Shown: positions 1-9,755 of the stretch, piece after piece
Layout of the letters: each line of letters opens with the position of its first letter
How positions within the stretch are numbered: position 1 is the first letter of the stretch
From: Linanthus parryae
Taxonomy: Eukaryota > Streptophyta > Magnoliopsida > Ericales > Polemoniaceae
Direction of reading: 5' to 3'
Length of the DNA stretch: 64,000 nucleotides
NCBI GenBank assembly: GCA_023055425.1
Contig: JALGPY010000001.1
Location: 137,045,368-137,109,367, forward strand
Position numbers and translations under genes: made by a program
The notes under the pieces: generated by a model
What the model was told of the DNA's origin: nothing
What the model saw: the letters and a program-made list of their open reading frames with translations, nothing else
Database searches by the model: none

Positions 1-1700
1 GATTAGTTTATCCGCTGCATTTAAATGCCAAAAAACCCAAGACCCATTCGAATGTAGACCATCCTTTAATGTATCCCTAAGGGCTGAATAAGATCGGATA
101 GTGAAAAAATAAGTATGTGAATATAATATTTTCAGGTGAACAACCCTTTCAGCTCATTTTGTGAATATGGAAGAGATATTTCTAAAACAGCCTTGGCGTT
201 AGTGAAATCAACATCGATGACATGCTTGTAGACTAGAAATCCCACGAATTTATCTGCAGCCATACTAGAAGCGCACTTGAAAGGATCCATCTTCATCCTG
301 TGCAATTGGCATCGTTTGAATACAGCTTCCAGATCATCCAGACGATTCTCCCTTTCCATATATTTGACTAATAAATCATTAACTTATTCCTCGACTTGTT
401 TATGCATAATATCATGGTATACTGCAGTCATCGCTTGCTGTTAAGGGGCTCCAATGTTCTCCTAGACGAAGTGCGTAAATGCATGTGTAATAGAACTTAT
501 GCATGGGTGTACGAAAAGATGTTTTCTATCCATCTCTACGATCCATTTTTTTTTTGTTATATTTGTTGAACCCATGCTTAAATGAGAGCATTTCAAGAAC
601 ATGAGTGGCATCCACCAGGACGTCGATGTGTGGGAAAGGAATGTTCATATTTAGTGCAATAAGTCCTGAAAATACACACACACACAAACACGAATATGCC
701 TATTCTTCTTTAGGACATGAACAACATTAGCAAGGCAAGTCAAACTTTGATGAACCATGCCCTCTGTAGCTTTTCGACTTCCTACTTGATCTTACTTTCC
801 AACTCAGGTTTAAACCTTTTTTGGGCTTGTTTCACAAGCTTTACCTCAGTGACTACATCCAATCTACGCATTACGGGTTATCATCTAGTTTTAGCATTTA
901 ATCATATTTCCATACGAAAAGTGTGGGATACACACTTGCTTATAGGGATGGCAACGGGTAGGATCTGGATCAGATCATGCCCTTCCAGATCTAGATCTGA
1001 CCAGGAGAAATGGGATCAAGGTGGGGTCCAGATCCATTCGGATCGTCACCGGATTCTTATCAGACCGGATAGGGTTTCATTCAGCTGATCCAAATCCGAT
1101 TCGTAGATCCATATAGTACGTATTCGGATCGAATTCGGATCAGATTTAGCCCGGATTTGTGATATATTCAAAAAGTAACATAAAAAATAAACCTTATTTC
1201 ATACGCCAATGCATGTTCGTAAGTTATGAAGTCGAAAACACAAAAGAAAGAACTTTATAGGTTCGAGTCACTATTGTATAATTCTCGGAAGGGTAAATAG
1301 GGAGGTAATAGGGGTATATTTATAAAGAACACATATTTTTCGGATGGGATCGGTCGAAACCCGGTGGATCTCCCGTCATATCCAAATCCATATCCAAATC
1401 CGATCGAGTCTGGCTTTCCAGATTCAAATCCGATCCATTTTCAATTGGATCCAATTCTGATTCGATCCATTCGGCTCGAATTGCTCGGATCTCATGTCGG
1501 ATCGGACCATATTGACATCCCTACTTGCTTATGCTCTCGAGTTCACTTTACAAGTACTTGTTCATACTTAGGATAGTCGTGCATGCACTATGGTGCTTCA
1601 TTAAGATTATCTATGACTTCTTCCGTGGAATTTCTTGGGCCACCTGCTTCATTAACATCGACGTACAACCCATCATTTCTGATTTGTAATGCAACACTTT
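1..1700 (-). pseudogene. Degenerate Gypsy-type pol (reverse transcriptase) fragment
   Basis: Read on the minus strand, this stretch gives successive pieces of a plant Gypsy polyprotein. They are the protease-RT linker (about 700-940 and 1524-1700, with EKLQRAWFIK), the RT palm around PHIDVLVDATHVLEML (about 560-650), a degraded catalytic region (VNDLLVK, about 360-400, in place of a YVDD motif), and the following block KMDPFKCASS / KFVGFLV at 132-359. Stops and frameshifts are frequent, so it is an inactive relic. It runs off the left edge, and a hAT-type element splits it at 943-1523. The family call is from motif order; the exact lineage cannot be told. Confidence 0.72.
943..1523. mobile_element. 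Non-autonomous hAT-type element (MITE-like) with 8-bp target duplication
   Basis: The 581-bp element begins TAGGGATGGCAA and ends TTGACATCCCTA, which form imperfect terminal inverted repeats. Both sides carry the same 8-bp sequence CTTGCTTA (935-942 and 1524-1531), the duplication length made by hAT transposases. The interior is packed with GGATC/GATCC-like subterminal motifs in both directions. It has no transposase, so it would depend on a helper. It sits inside the minus-strand Gypsy relic and is therefore younger than that relic. Confidence 0.8.
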
Positions 1701-1789
1701 TATTCCTTTAGCAGTATTGACCTCATGCACTAGAGATATATGTGTAGACCTCGTGCACTAGAGATCGATAGATGGTTCACACATCTATC

Positions 1790-2571
1790 TAGTTATGTAT
1801 GTTAATAATATTCTTATTTTAAAATAAGACAGATGTTCTAAACTTGAAGGCTTACCTCAGTGTAGAATTCAATATCAAGGATCTAGGTGCCACTTAGAAA
1901 ATTCTGGAAGTTGAAATCATTGGAGATATGAAGAAGAAGAAGCTTTTCTTAGGGGTACATTACGAAGATCTTAAGCATATTTAGTATGTCTTGTGCAAGG
2001 CCTATAGATACCCCAATGGCATGTAACAGCAAGTTGGGCACTGTTCAGACTAAAAAGAATACATGTCTCGAGTTCGCAAATGGAAGTTTGATGTATTATA
2101 TGGTCTGTACAAAACCAAACTTAGTATAAGATGTTTGTGTTGTATATCGTTTTGTGGTTTAAATGAGGAAGGAACAATGGCAAGCGTTGAAGGAAATTTT
2201 CAGTTATCTCAAAGGTATGTCCGATATTTTTCTCTTCTATGGGAACAATCAGGACAATTTGGTTGCTTGTTTCTCAGATTCAAATTATGCTCGAGATGTG
2301 TATAGTAGGAGATCAATGACCGGTTATGTGTTTTCTCTTGGAGGTTGTGTTGTAAGGTGAAATGCGACTCTACAGTCGACAATTACTTTGTCTACTATAG
2401 AGGCAGATAATAGGACTTTGACAGAAGAAACTAACGACGAAATTTGGTAAAAGGGGCATGTTAATGATCTAGGACACCAACAGGATCAGGCTACAGTGTA
2501 TTGTGGGAGCTTGAGTGCAATATTCTTAACAAAGGATCAAGTCCATGATGAGAGCAAAATTGAAGTCAAAT
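1790..2571 (+). pseudogene. Copia RT/RNase H remnant
   Basis: Three-frame reading gives the RT block after the palm (a VNNILIL-like stretch, then an FDIKDLGAT-like and an FLGVHYEDL-like stretch, about 1800-1980). The Copia RNase H follows: DSNYARDVYSRRSMTGYVF (about 2278-2335), STIEADNRTLTEE (about 2390-2430) and a VYCGSLSAIFLTKDQV block (2495-2545). Stops and frame changes occur throughout. It stops abruptly at 2571, where the miniature LTR element begins, and the next Copia codons reappear at 4198. Confidence 0.7.
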
Positions 2572-4197
2572 TGAATCGAGGCTTGTTATCAAGAAGCAGG
2601 ACAAAAAGGAAGGAGGGGATGAAGACGAGAGAACATCTCTTTAAATCTTATGATATAACTTCAAAATTCAATAATCTATCGATAAACAGTACAGGTGTCG
2701 GACTTAAATAGCATAGAAGTATAATTATGCCAAAAATCGAAAAAGACCGACAATACACCTAAATTATAATTCAAAATTAAATAAATAATCAGTAAAATGA
2801 TCCACCCAAATTGGGTTCAAATAAAAATACAAATTAATAAGGAAACTACTATTGAAATTAGAAAAATAGATGATTTTGAGCAATAAACAGCATTTTGGCC
2901 GTATTGTGGGCTTGTGAAAATGTCACGATTTCTTCTTAGAACGTTGTTTCTTGTCAGATTCATATATGGTTCGATCATGTTCTTCAAACCTTCAACTCTT
3001 CCCCTGGTTCTGCGTTTGGGCCGAAACAAATTTTCAGAAGATGGAGAAATTCTTCCTACATCGGTCACCCCCTCTTGAAAAGAACTCGTCTTTGAATTCA
3101 GTTCAACAGCTGAATGATTGTCTCCACCATCAATGGATCACAATAAAAATATGAGAACTCATAAAGAATTGGATCATCTGAAGTATGCTCATCATCCTCC
3201 ACAATCAGTGCTTCCTCATCATCTCTATACACGTCATAAATAGGTGGTTTTGACCAATCCACATCACATTGGCATGAATTTTAAATACGCACAAAAAAAT
3301 TGCATCACCAAATATATGTGCAATATCGAACCTACCTGAATAATCTGACACATAAGTCTTCAACCTTCCTCTTGAAAAATATTCATTCTGAACAACGGAA
3401 TCGCTGTTGTAGCGAATCTTTGATGCGGATGGCGAGTCATGATACAAGGTCTTCCGAACCATGAAATTCTGCACCACTAAGCCTTGCATTGCTTTGAAAC
3501 TATTCGCCGCAAATCCCGCATTGCTAGGCACTGGGTTAGCAATGCAATCTGCTTCAGTAGATGCTGGTCTTGCCTCTTCAAATCTTGTTTCTGGCTTGGT
3601 AGGTCTTGTATCATCATCACACTTAGGATGTTATGTTTCCGTTGGGGGGGGCTTCCTCAGCCGGAACCTGCCCCCAGCCGCCAGGACATCTGCGCACCAT
3701 TGTTGATGATGATCTTCTTCCCACGGAGCTCTGAGCTGTGATACCAACTGACGCCAAATTGAATCGAGGCGTGTGACCAAGCAGCAAAAGAAAATGAAAG
3801 GAGGGGATGAAAAAGAGAGAATATTTCTTCAGATTTTCATAAATAACTTAAATATTCAATAATCTGTCAAAAAATTGTCCACAAGCAATACTTAAATAGC
3901 TGAAAATCCTAGTTATGCCCAAAATCCAAATATCCTTTTAAAATCATAATTGTAAACTAAATGGATAATCAGTGAAAAGATTATCACAAATCGGGTTCAA
4001 ATCGAAATCCTAATTAATAAAGAAACTACAACTCGAATTTTTTTTGATGATTTGGAGCAATAAACAGCATATTTTGGCCAAAATAATGTGGTGCTCGTGA
4101 CTTTGTCGCGTTTCTCAATCCTTCTACTCTGTCTATGATTCTGCGTCTAGACCGAAATAATTTTTCTAAAGCTGGAGAAATTCTTCCTCCATTAACA
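2572..4197 (-). mobile_element. Miniature LTR element (TRIM-like) inserted in the old Copia, minus orientation
   Basis: Two diverged direct repeats, 2572-3060 and 3760-4197, both start TGAATCGAGG and end near TTCTTCCT..ACA on the plus strand, so they behave as LTRs (about 489 and 438 bp). Read on the minus strand, the repeat at 3760-4197 is followed directly by a primer-binding-like site resembling TTGGTATCACAGC (about 3733-3747). A purine-rich AAGAGGGGGTGA lies just before the other repeat (about 3062-3078). Orientation is therefore leftward. The interior is only about 700 bp, too small for pol. A clean 5-bp duplication is not visible; both flanks keep a few related Copia codons. Confidence 0.62.
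3205..3531 (-). CDS. Small ORF inside the miniature LTR element, unrecognised (gag-like?)
   Basis: The ORF is about 108 codons and occupies the interior of the miniature element, in the same direction as its inferred transcription. The reading frame can be extended upstream toward 3700. The protein has no zinc knuckle and no protease, RT or integrase motif. It contains a VQNFMVRKTLYHDS block and an RFDIAHIFGDAIFLCV block, which look globular rather than random. Some terminal-repeat miniature elements keep a gag-like ORF, so that is the likeliest role, but I do not recognise the family. Confidence 0.35.
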   Translation of the reverse strand: MPSNAGFAANSFKAMQGLVVQNFMVRKTLYHDSPSASKIRYNSDSVVQNEYFSRGRLKTYVSDYSGRFDIAHIFGDAIFLCVFKIHANVMWIGQNHLFMTCIEMMRKH

Positions 4198-4379
4198 AAG
4201 CAAATCGATGTCAGTCGTCAGTTATCACTTCCTGAGAAAAGATATGATAATAAAAGTAAAGAAGGTTGGGACAGCTAACAACTTTGCTGACATGTTCATA
4301 GAGTCGGTTCTTGGGAGCAAGTACGAACATTGTTTGAAATTTCTCAACATCACAAGTCACAGAGCCCTTCGGAATTATC

Positions 4380-4501
4380 TACTAGTAGTAGGACTAATTT
4401 GTAATTAGTTTTCGGACCAATTTGTAATTAGTGTTGTAAAATTATATATTTAAAGGTGACTAATCAATAAACAAGGCACGGAAGATTTTCACCTACTTTC
4501 A
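4380..4501 (+). repeat. 5' LTR of the Ale-like Copia
   Basis: This 122-bp repeat starts TACTAGTAGTAGG and ends CCTACTTTCA, identical by eye to 9042-9163. It contains an AT-rich TATATATTTAAA stretch that may serve as the TATA region, followed by AATCAATAAA. It starts TA rather than the usual TG. Confidence 0.9.
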
Positions 4502-4513
4502 TGGTATCAGAGC
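4502..4513 (+). promoter_or_regulatory. Primer-binding site (initiator tRNA-Met type)
   Basis: TGGTATCAGAGC directly follows the 5' LTR. This is the standard plant Copia primer-binding sequence complementary to the 3' end of initiator tRNA-Met. Confidence 0.88.
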
Positions 4514-5104
4514 TTGGCGTAACCCTAGCCTGAAAACTCCCCGTCGCCTGAAAACTCCCCGTCGCCGGCCTCACGCCACCAAACAGCGGAGTCGTCCTCC
4601 CTCTGGACGGCCTCTGCACTTCGTTGAATCCCCTGCGCCCAGCTGCCTCCTCTGCTACGCCGTCGTTCTTCTTCTCCGACGACCGCCATCCTGCTACGCC
4701 AGCTTCCGCCCTCAACGCCGCCTCTGTCTCCGGTCGCATCCCTCTCCGGTCGCCATCTTTTCGATCGCCTGCTCCATCGCGTACCTCTGCATCGCGTGCC
4801 TCTGCAATCTCCGGCGAATTGAGCTCTCTCCACGCGAACCCGCGGCTTAGATTCACGCGTTTCACTTTGTTCCACGCGTTTCAGCCTTTTTTACCACGCC
4901 TTCGGCTCAACCGCGGCTCAGCTCCACGCGAACCGGCTCGGCTTCAGCGCCTCTTCTCCAGCAGCTTCAGTGTCTCTTCTCCAGCTCGGCTCCAAACCTC
5001 TCCAGCTCGGCTTGTCCTTTATTTGTCATAGTGAGCCGTTTGTTTTTTTTTTTTTTTGTTAATTACCTCACATTAGTATCAGCAGTAGCTTCAGTCTTTA
5101 CGCC
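4514..5104 (+). other. Leader of the Ale-like Copia, C-rich, no supported gene
   Basis: This is untranslated leader between the primer-binding site and gag. It is CT/CG-rich with repeated CTCCAGCTCGGCT-like phrases and a T-run near 5042-5056. Several overlapping ORFs exist on both strands (for example 4464-4875 minus and 4624-5031 plus), but none has recognisable protein features. They are best explained by skewed composition. Confidence 0.6.
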
Positions 5105-6259
5105 ATGTCTTCCACCACCGACACAGCCTCTTCCGGCAACACCAAGGAGCCCCTCCACCCCGTGTTCCTTGTCAACAATATTGAGAAACGTGTTCGTTTC
5201 ACCCTGGACAATGAAAAAGTCCAGTATGATCACCGGGCTACGTTTTTTCGCATCCAAACACACTCCTTTGGCGTTTCGGATCATCTCGACAAAGACCCGC
5301 CACCTGCTGACAGTGATCCCCTCTGGAGCTCTATTGATTCGTTAATCCTGTCTTGGATTTACCAAACGATTAGTGATGACTTGGCACTCGCTATTCTTAC
5401 TCAGGGCCAGACTGCTAGACAAGCGTGGTTAAAGTTGGAGAACCTCTTTCACGACAATCAGGGCTCTCGGCTAGCAGAACTGGAATTGGAATTTGTCAAT
5501 CTGCGCATGGACCAGTGCTCGTCTCTCGACGACTACTGCACCAGACTGAAGAACTTGGCGGATCGTATTGGGAATGTCGGCACTTCGGTTTCGAACCAGC
5601 GGTTGGTTATACAGCTCACCAATGGTCTCTCTTCTGCATATACCGGGGTTGCCATGATCATCCAGCAGACTCGTCCCACTCCGGAGTATCTCTCAGCCGT
5701 TTCCATGATCCGGCTACACGAGCGTCTTCTTGCTCGACAGGAGCCGGTCCATCCTAGCCCGCATCAGGTGTTGGTTTTGACTCCTTCGAACCGACAGCCG
5801 AATGCCCCCTCTCCTCAGTCCGGCAGCCACTCTAGTGGCGGGCATGGGAACCCTGGCGGCGGACAGCGACGCAATGGGAATGGCAGGAACGGACGTCGCA
5901 GATCTGGGACAGGAGGTGGTCAACCTGCTGCTCCGACACCCCCTGCTGCACCCTCGGGCTCCCAAGGCTCCTGGGTTTGGTGCCCCTGCCCCACAGGACC
6001 CGTGCCTCCCTGCCCTTATCCGACTACGGGCTGGAGTACTCCACGGCCTAGTCATGCTGGCCTTCTCGGTCCACCACCGGCTGCACGTCATCAGGCACTC
6101 ACTGCTCCTTCTGGCCATCCGACTGCTACGGATTTGGGATCTCAGCTTTCTGGCATGACACTCAGCGTCCCGGATCAGACTTGGTATATGGATTCCGGCG
6201 CATCAGCTCACCTCACTCCGCAGTCAGGTATCCTCTCTTCTCTCTCATCATCTTGTTAA
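5105..6259 (+). CDS. Copia gag plus start of protease, ending at an in-frame stop
   Basis: The ORF starts at ATG 5105 and gives a 384-residue product. The N-terminal part matches the plant Copia gag domain (UBN2-type): YDHRATFFRIQTHSFG, then SLILSWIYQTI, ARQAWLKLENLF, and LDDYCTRLKNLADRIGNVG. A proline/glycine/serine-rich tail follows, with no clear CCHC zinc knuckle. The protease active site WYMDSGASAHLT lies near residues 361-372. A TAA at 6257-6259 breaks the frame just after it. Downstream codons resume in the same frame (from 6260), so one nonsense change explains the break. Confidence 0.85.
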   Translation: MSSTTDTASSGNTKEPLHPVFLVNNIEKRVRFTLDNEKVQYDHRATFFRIQTHSFGVSDHLDKDPPPADSDPLWSSIDSLILSWIYQTISDDLALAILTQGQTARQAWLKLENLFHDNQGSRLAELELEFVNLRMDQCSSLDDYCTRLKNLADRIGNVGTSVSNQRLVIQLTNGLSSAYTGVAMIIQQTRPTPEYLSAVSMIRLHERLLARQEPVHPSPHQVLVLTPSNRQPNAPSPQSGSHSSGGHGNPGGGQRRNGNGRNGRRRSGTGGGQPAAPTPPAAPSGSQGSWVWCPCPTGPVPPCPYPTTGWSTPRPSHAGLLGPPPAARHQALTAPSGHPTATDLGSQLSGMTLSVPDQTWYMDSGASAHLTPQSGILSSLSSSC

Positions 6260-7049
6260 TTTCCTAACATTCTTGTGGGAAACGGCTCTAGCATTCCAGT
6301 GACAGGATCTGGCAATCACACCCTTACCACCAACACCCGTTCCCTTCACCTTAGAAATGTCTTACTCACGCCAAATGTTATCAAAAACCTAGTCTCTGTT
6401 CGTCAATTTACCACTGACAATCAGGTTTCTATTGAGTTTGACCCTTTTGGTTTTTCTGTGAAGGACCTACGTTCGGGAGCTCTTTTGCAGAGGAGCAACA
6501 GTTCGGGTGATCTCTATCCATTCCAGCCTGGCCCACCACACTCGTCCGCTGTCTCGTTAGCTGCTCTTCCTGCTTCAGTTTGGCACAACCGCCTCGGTCA
6601 TCCCGGGCTTCCAGTCTTAGATTTGCTTCGTAGTAGTCAGTTCATAGCTTGTAGTAGGAATAAATCAGACACTATTTGTCATGCTTGTCAGATTAGTAAA
6701 CATGTGCGTTTACCTTTCTTAGCTTCTACTTCTTCCACTATTAGTCCGTTTGACATTGTTCACAGTGATTTATGGACTTCTCCAGTTTTAAGCAAATCGC
6801 ACTATAAATACTACTTGCTACTCTTAGATGATTACACACATTTTCTCTGGGTTTTCCCACTAAAACAGAAAAGCGAAGCAATATTGAAATTCCAACAATT
6901 CACTACCTTTGTCCAAACCCAGTTTCAGCGACCCATCAAGAGTTTCCAATGTGACCTTGGTGGAGAATTTGATAATGGCTCCTTTCACTCCCACGCCATT
7001 GCTCATGGACTAGTCTTTCGGTTTGCGTGTCCTCAGACGTCATGTCACT
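6260..7049 (+). pseudogene. Copia protease end and integrase N-terminal half, truncated by deletion
   Basis: This continues the gag frame. It contains the end of protease, then the integrase zinc domain (HNRLGHPG, CHACQISKH) and the first catalytic aspartate (HSDLWTSP). The second aspartate is in CDLGGEFDNGSF. At FRFACPQTS the sequence jumps straight to RHVTFDE, which normally lies over 100 residues downstream. The part of integrase with the catalytic glutamate and the linker after it are therefore deleted, and the frame shifts at the junction (about 7045-7050). Confidence 0.85.
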
Positions 7050-9047
7050 TTTGATGAGACGGTGTTTCCTTTCTCCTCTACTGGGTCAGTGTCTCCCTCT
7101 GTTCACAGGACGTCTGATCCCGATGACAGTCTTCCGTCTCCCCTCTTCACTCATCGTGCTCTCCACCCTGTGGCTAGCGCACCCTCACCCACACCTACTA
7201 GGGACACCACATCCCCACTCACACCTCTCAGGGCACCTACACAACTTACCCCGTCCCGGACCCTAGTGAAACCTTTTCCTCAGCACTACGTCCGTCGGTC
7301 TGTGTCCACTCGCCCTCCTACTGTACCATCTGTGCCTGTGTTGCCTGACCCGCCTGAGTCACCCACACCACGCCCAGTGGCCACTTCTCCTCCTCCTACC
7401 TCTCCTCAGATGACCACCCGATCCATGCATGGAATTGTCAAACCCGTCACCCGTCCCCCTTTAGCTGTCCAGCCACCAGTCCCCATCTCACCCCTTCCCA
7501 AATCCCCCATCCTCGCCTTGTCAGATCCTCACTGGAAAGCGGCCATGGATGATGAGTTTGGAGCTATGGTTCGGAACCACACGTGGGATCTGGTTCCTCG
7601 CCCGGCAGGGGCTAATGTTCTGCGATCTATGTGGCTCTTCCGCCACAAGTTTCGCGCTGATGGCAGTCTGCAGCGCTATAAGGCGCGATTGGTAGCCAAT
7701 GGGAAGTCCCAGCTGGTTGGGATCGATTGTGAGGAGACTTTCAGCTCGGTTTTCAAACCGTCCACCATCCGTACAGTTCTCAGCATTGCCGTCACGCGCT
7801 CTTGGCCTATCCGTCAGCTGGATGTCAAGAACGCTTTTCTTCATGGTGATCTCTCTGAGACGGTATACATGCATCAGCCACCTGGCTACCGCGACACGCG
7901 CCATCCTGACTTCGTTTGCCGGTTGCGCAAATCCTTATACGGTCTGAAGCAGGCTCCGCGTGCTTGGTTTCAGCGATTTGCCACCGTCCTCACACAGACT
8001 ATCGGTTTCTCTGGTTGCTCATGTGATGAGTCTCTCTTCGTCTACAGTCGTGGCTCGGACATCGTCTACCTCCTGCTATATGTGGATGATATCGTCATCA
8101 CTGGGTCGTCTCCGGTTGTTTTGGATCAGATTGTGTCCCAACTCTCTGGAGAGTTTGCTATGACTGACCTGGGCCATCTGCATCATTTTTTGGGCATCGC
8201 TGTTACTCGTGATTCGTCTGGCCTGTTCCTGTCTCAGCATCAGTATGCGACCGACATTCTTCGTCGTGCCTCCATGTCGACCTGTATGTCTACTGCCACC
8301 CCTGTCGAGGTAGGGAGTAAACTTATAGCCACATCTGGCCCACTGGTTGCTGATCCTACCTTATACCGCAGCCTTGCTGGGGCCTTACAGTACCTCACGT
8401 TCACTCGACCAGACATCCAGTTTGCTGTTCAGCAGATTTGTCTCTTCATGCATGATCCCCGTGAGCCGCACTTTCATGCCCTGAAGCGCATCTTGCGCTA
8501 CATCAGTGGGACACTTGAGTATGGTCTTCGGCTTTCTGCCTCTGCCGCTGATTCCCTCACCGCCTACACTGACGCCGATTGGGCTGGTTGTCCGGACACG
8601 CGCCGCTCCACTTCTGGTTACTGTGTCTTCTATGGAGACAATCTTCTGAGTTGGTCGTCCAAGCGCCAGGCCACGTTATCTCGTTCTAGTGCTGAGGCTG
8701 AGTACCGCGGTGTTGCTAACGCCGTCTCCGAACTCTGCTGGGTCCGGAATTTACTTCTTCAGCTTCGTGTCACCCCGCCTCGAGCTACAGTCGTGTATTG
8801 CGACAATGTGAGTGCTGTCTATCTCTCTGGTAATCCTGTTCAGCATCAGCGCACTAAGCATGTTGAGATTGATCTACACTTCGTTCGTGAGAAGGTTCGT
8901 TTGGGTCAGCTTCGCGTGTTGCACATTCCCGCCGATTACCAGTACGCCGACATCTTCACCAAGGGTCTCCCTCGGCCCTTGTTCCAGCGCTTCCGTTCCA
9001 GTCTCAGTGTTGGCACGCCTACAGTTTCGACTGCGGGGGCGTACTAG
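7050..9047 (+). CDS. Copia reverse transcriptase and RNase H
   Basis: A long open frame follows the integrase deletion. After a proline-rich linker come RT motifs: WKAAMDDEFGAM, ARLVANGKSQ, QLDVKNAFLHGDL, SLYGLKQAPRAWF, and the catalytic LLYVDDIVITG (about 8075-8105). The RNase H follows: TDADWAGCPDTRRSTSGY, SRSSAEAEYRG, CDNVSAVYLSGNPV and KHVEIDLHFVREKV. The frame ends at a TAG inside the 3' LTR. The domains look intact, but the polyprotein cannot be made as one piece because of the upstream stop and deletion. Confidence 0.9.
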   Translation, partial: FDETVFPFSSTGSVSPSVHRTSDPDDSLPSPLFTHRALHPVASAPSPTPTRDTTSPLTPLRAPTQLTPSRTLVKPFPQHYVRRSVSTRPPTVPSVPVLPDPPESPTPRPVATSPPPTSPQMTTRSMHGIVKPVTRPPLAVQPPVPISPLPKSPILALSDPHWKAAMDDEFGAMVRNHTWDLVPRPAGANVLRSMWLFRHKFRADGSLQRYKARLVANGKSQLVGIDCEETFSSVFKPSTIRTVLSIAVTRSWPIRQLDVKNAFLHGDLSETVYMHQPPGYRDTRHPDFVCRLRKSLYGLKQAPRAWFQRFATVLTQTIGFSGCSCDESLFVYSRGSDIVYLLLYVDDIVITGSSPVVLDQIVSQLSGEFAMTDLGHLHHFLGIAVTRDSSGLFLSQHQYATDILRRASMSTCMSTATPVEVGSKLIATSGPLVADPTLYRSLAGALQYLTFTRPDIQFAVQQICLFMHDPREPHFHALKRILRYISGTLEYGLRLSASAADSLTAYTDADWAGCPDTRRSTSGYCVFYGDNLLSWSSKRQATLSRSSAEAEYRGVANAVSELCWVRNLLLQLRVTPPRATVVYCDNVSAVYLSGNPVQHQRTKHVEIDLHFVREKVRLGQLRVLHIPADYQYADIFTKGLPRPLFQRFRSSLSVGTPTVSTAGAY

Positions 9048-9163
9048 TAGTAGGACTAATTTGTAATTAGTTTTCGGACCAATTTGTAATTAGTGTTGTA
9101 AAATTATATATTTAAAGGTGACTAATCAATAAACAAGGCACGGAAGATTTTCACCTACTTTCA
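9042..9163 (+). repeat. 3' LTR of the Ale-like Copia
   Basis: 122 bp, identical by eye to 4380-4501. A GCGGGGGCG polypurine tract precedes it and the TTATC target duplication (9164-9168) follows it. Confidence 0.9.
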
Positions 9164-9290
9164 TTATCTGGTCTATTCGATTAGAGACATCTAATTTGGA
9201 GAAGGTTTATGGCGCTTGCATAGTGCATCTGGCTTTGCTTTCACCAGAGAAGCATTTGTTGCTGAAGAGAGAATTCAAGTCAAGGTGGAA

Positions 9291-9710
9291 ATTTTATTTA
9301 ACATATGCCTTCAATCAAGCTTTGTAAGTCAACACAGGAGATCATGCGATCAAGAAGGTACTGATTGTGTGATCAGATGCGCCAGAGACCAGAGTTTCCT
9401 TATTAACTCTGATTGTGCGACCTCAAAACAGCTTTCTGTGTTGGCACAATCAGCCTCCCTAATCGTGCGATGACGTGCGACCGGGACAGGTCCAAAGTTG
9501 TTTCCTTCTTGGGTTTAAGGAAATCTAGGGTACTCTATAAGCACCTAGTGTTCTCTAGTATGTGTATGGTCGATGTATACAGGTTTCTCTCTTAAATAAA
9601 GCGTTATTTCTTCACCGTGGATGTAGTTAACGGAATTTCGTATGCGAAGCACGTTAAATCTTTGTGTTCATCGTTTGTGTATTGTTCTAGATTGCGTTCT
9701 CGTCGCAACA
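9291..9710 (+). repeat. 3' LTR-like segment of the old Copia
   Basis: Starts just after the polypurine-like AAGTCAAGGTGGAA and ends near GTCGCAACA at 9710. It contains TACTCTATAAGCACC and an AATAAA signal (9595-9600), as expected of a promoter/polyadenylation-bearing LTR. No matching 5' LTR is visible in the window. Confidence 0.5.
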
Positions 9711-9755
9711 GCAATGTGCATCTAATAAATGAACTGGTAGTTTCTTTAATATTAT

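Larger units (their letters stand above)
4380..9163 (+). mobile_element. Young Ale/Retrofit-like Ty1/copia retrotransposon, defective
   Basis: Two 122-bp LTRs (4380-4501 and 9042-9163) show no difference by eye and are flanked by the duplication TTATC (4375-4379 and 9164-9168). A TGGTATCAGAGC primer-binding site abuts the left LTR and a GCGGGGGCG polypurine tract abuts the right one. Very short LTRs and the gag-PR-IN-RT-RNase H order fit the Ale/Retrofit group of plant Copia. Identical LTRs imply a recent insertion. The copy cannot be autonomous: it has an in-frame stop after the protease motif and has lost the C-terminal half of integrase. Its target was the 3' end of the older Copia. Confidence 0.92.
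1790..9710 (+). mobile_element. Old, degenerate Ty1/copia element carrying two later insertions
   Basis: Recognisable RT and RNase H blocks lie at 1790-2571. The RNase H C-terminus resumes at 4198-4374 (YHFLRK, NNFADMF, GSKYEHCL), then continues after the young Copia at 9169-9290, ending in the polypurine-like tract AAGTCAAGGTGGAA. A 3' LTR-like segment follows to 9710. A miniature LTR element (2572-4197) and an Ale-like Copia (4380-9163) split it. The 5' part is not recognisable in the window, because Gypsy relic sequence abuts it. Confidence 0.7.

Noticed and set aside
4464..5031. Overlapping ORFs on both strands in the Copia leader
   Set aside because: Arg/Pro/Ser-rich translations in several frames with no domain. 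They lie in the leader between primer site and gag.
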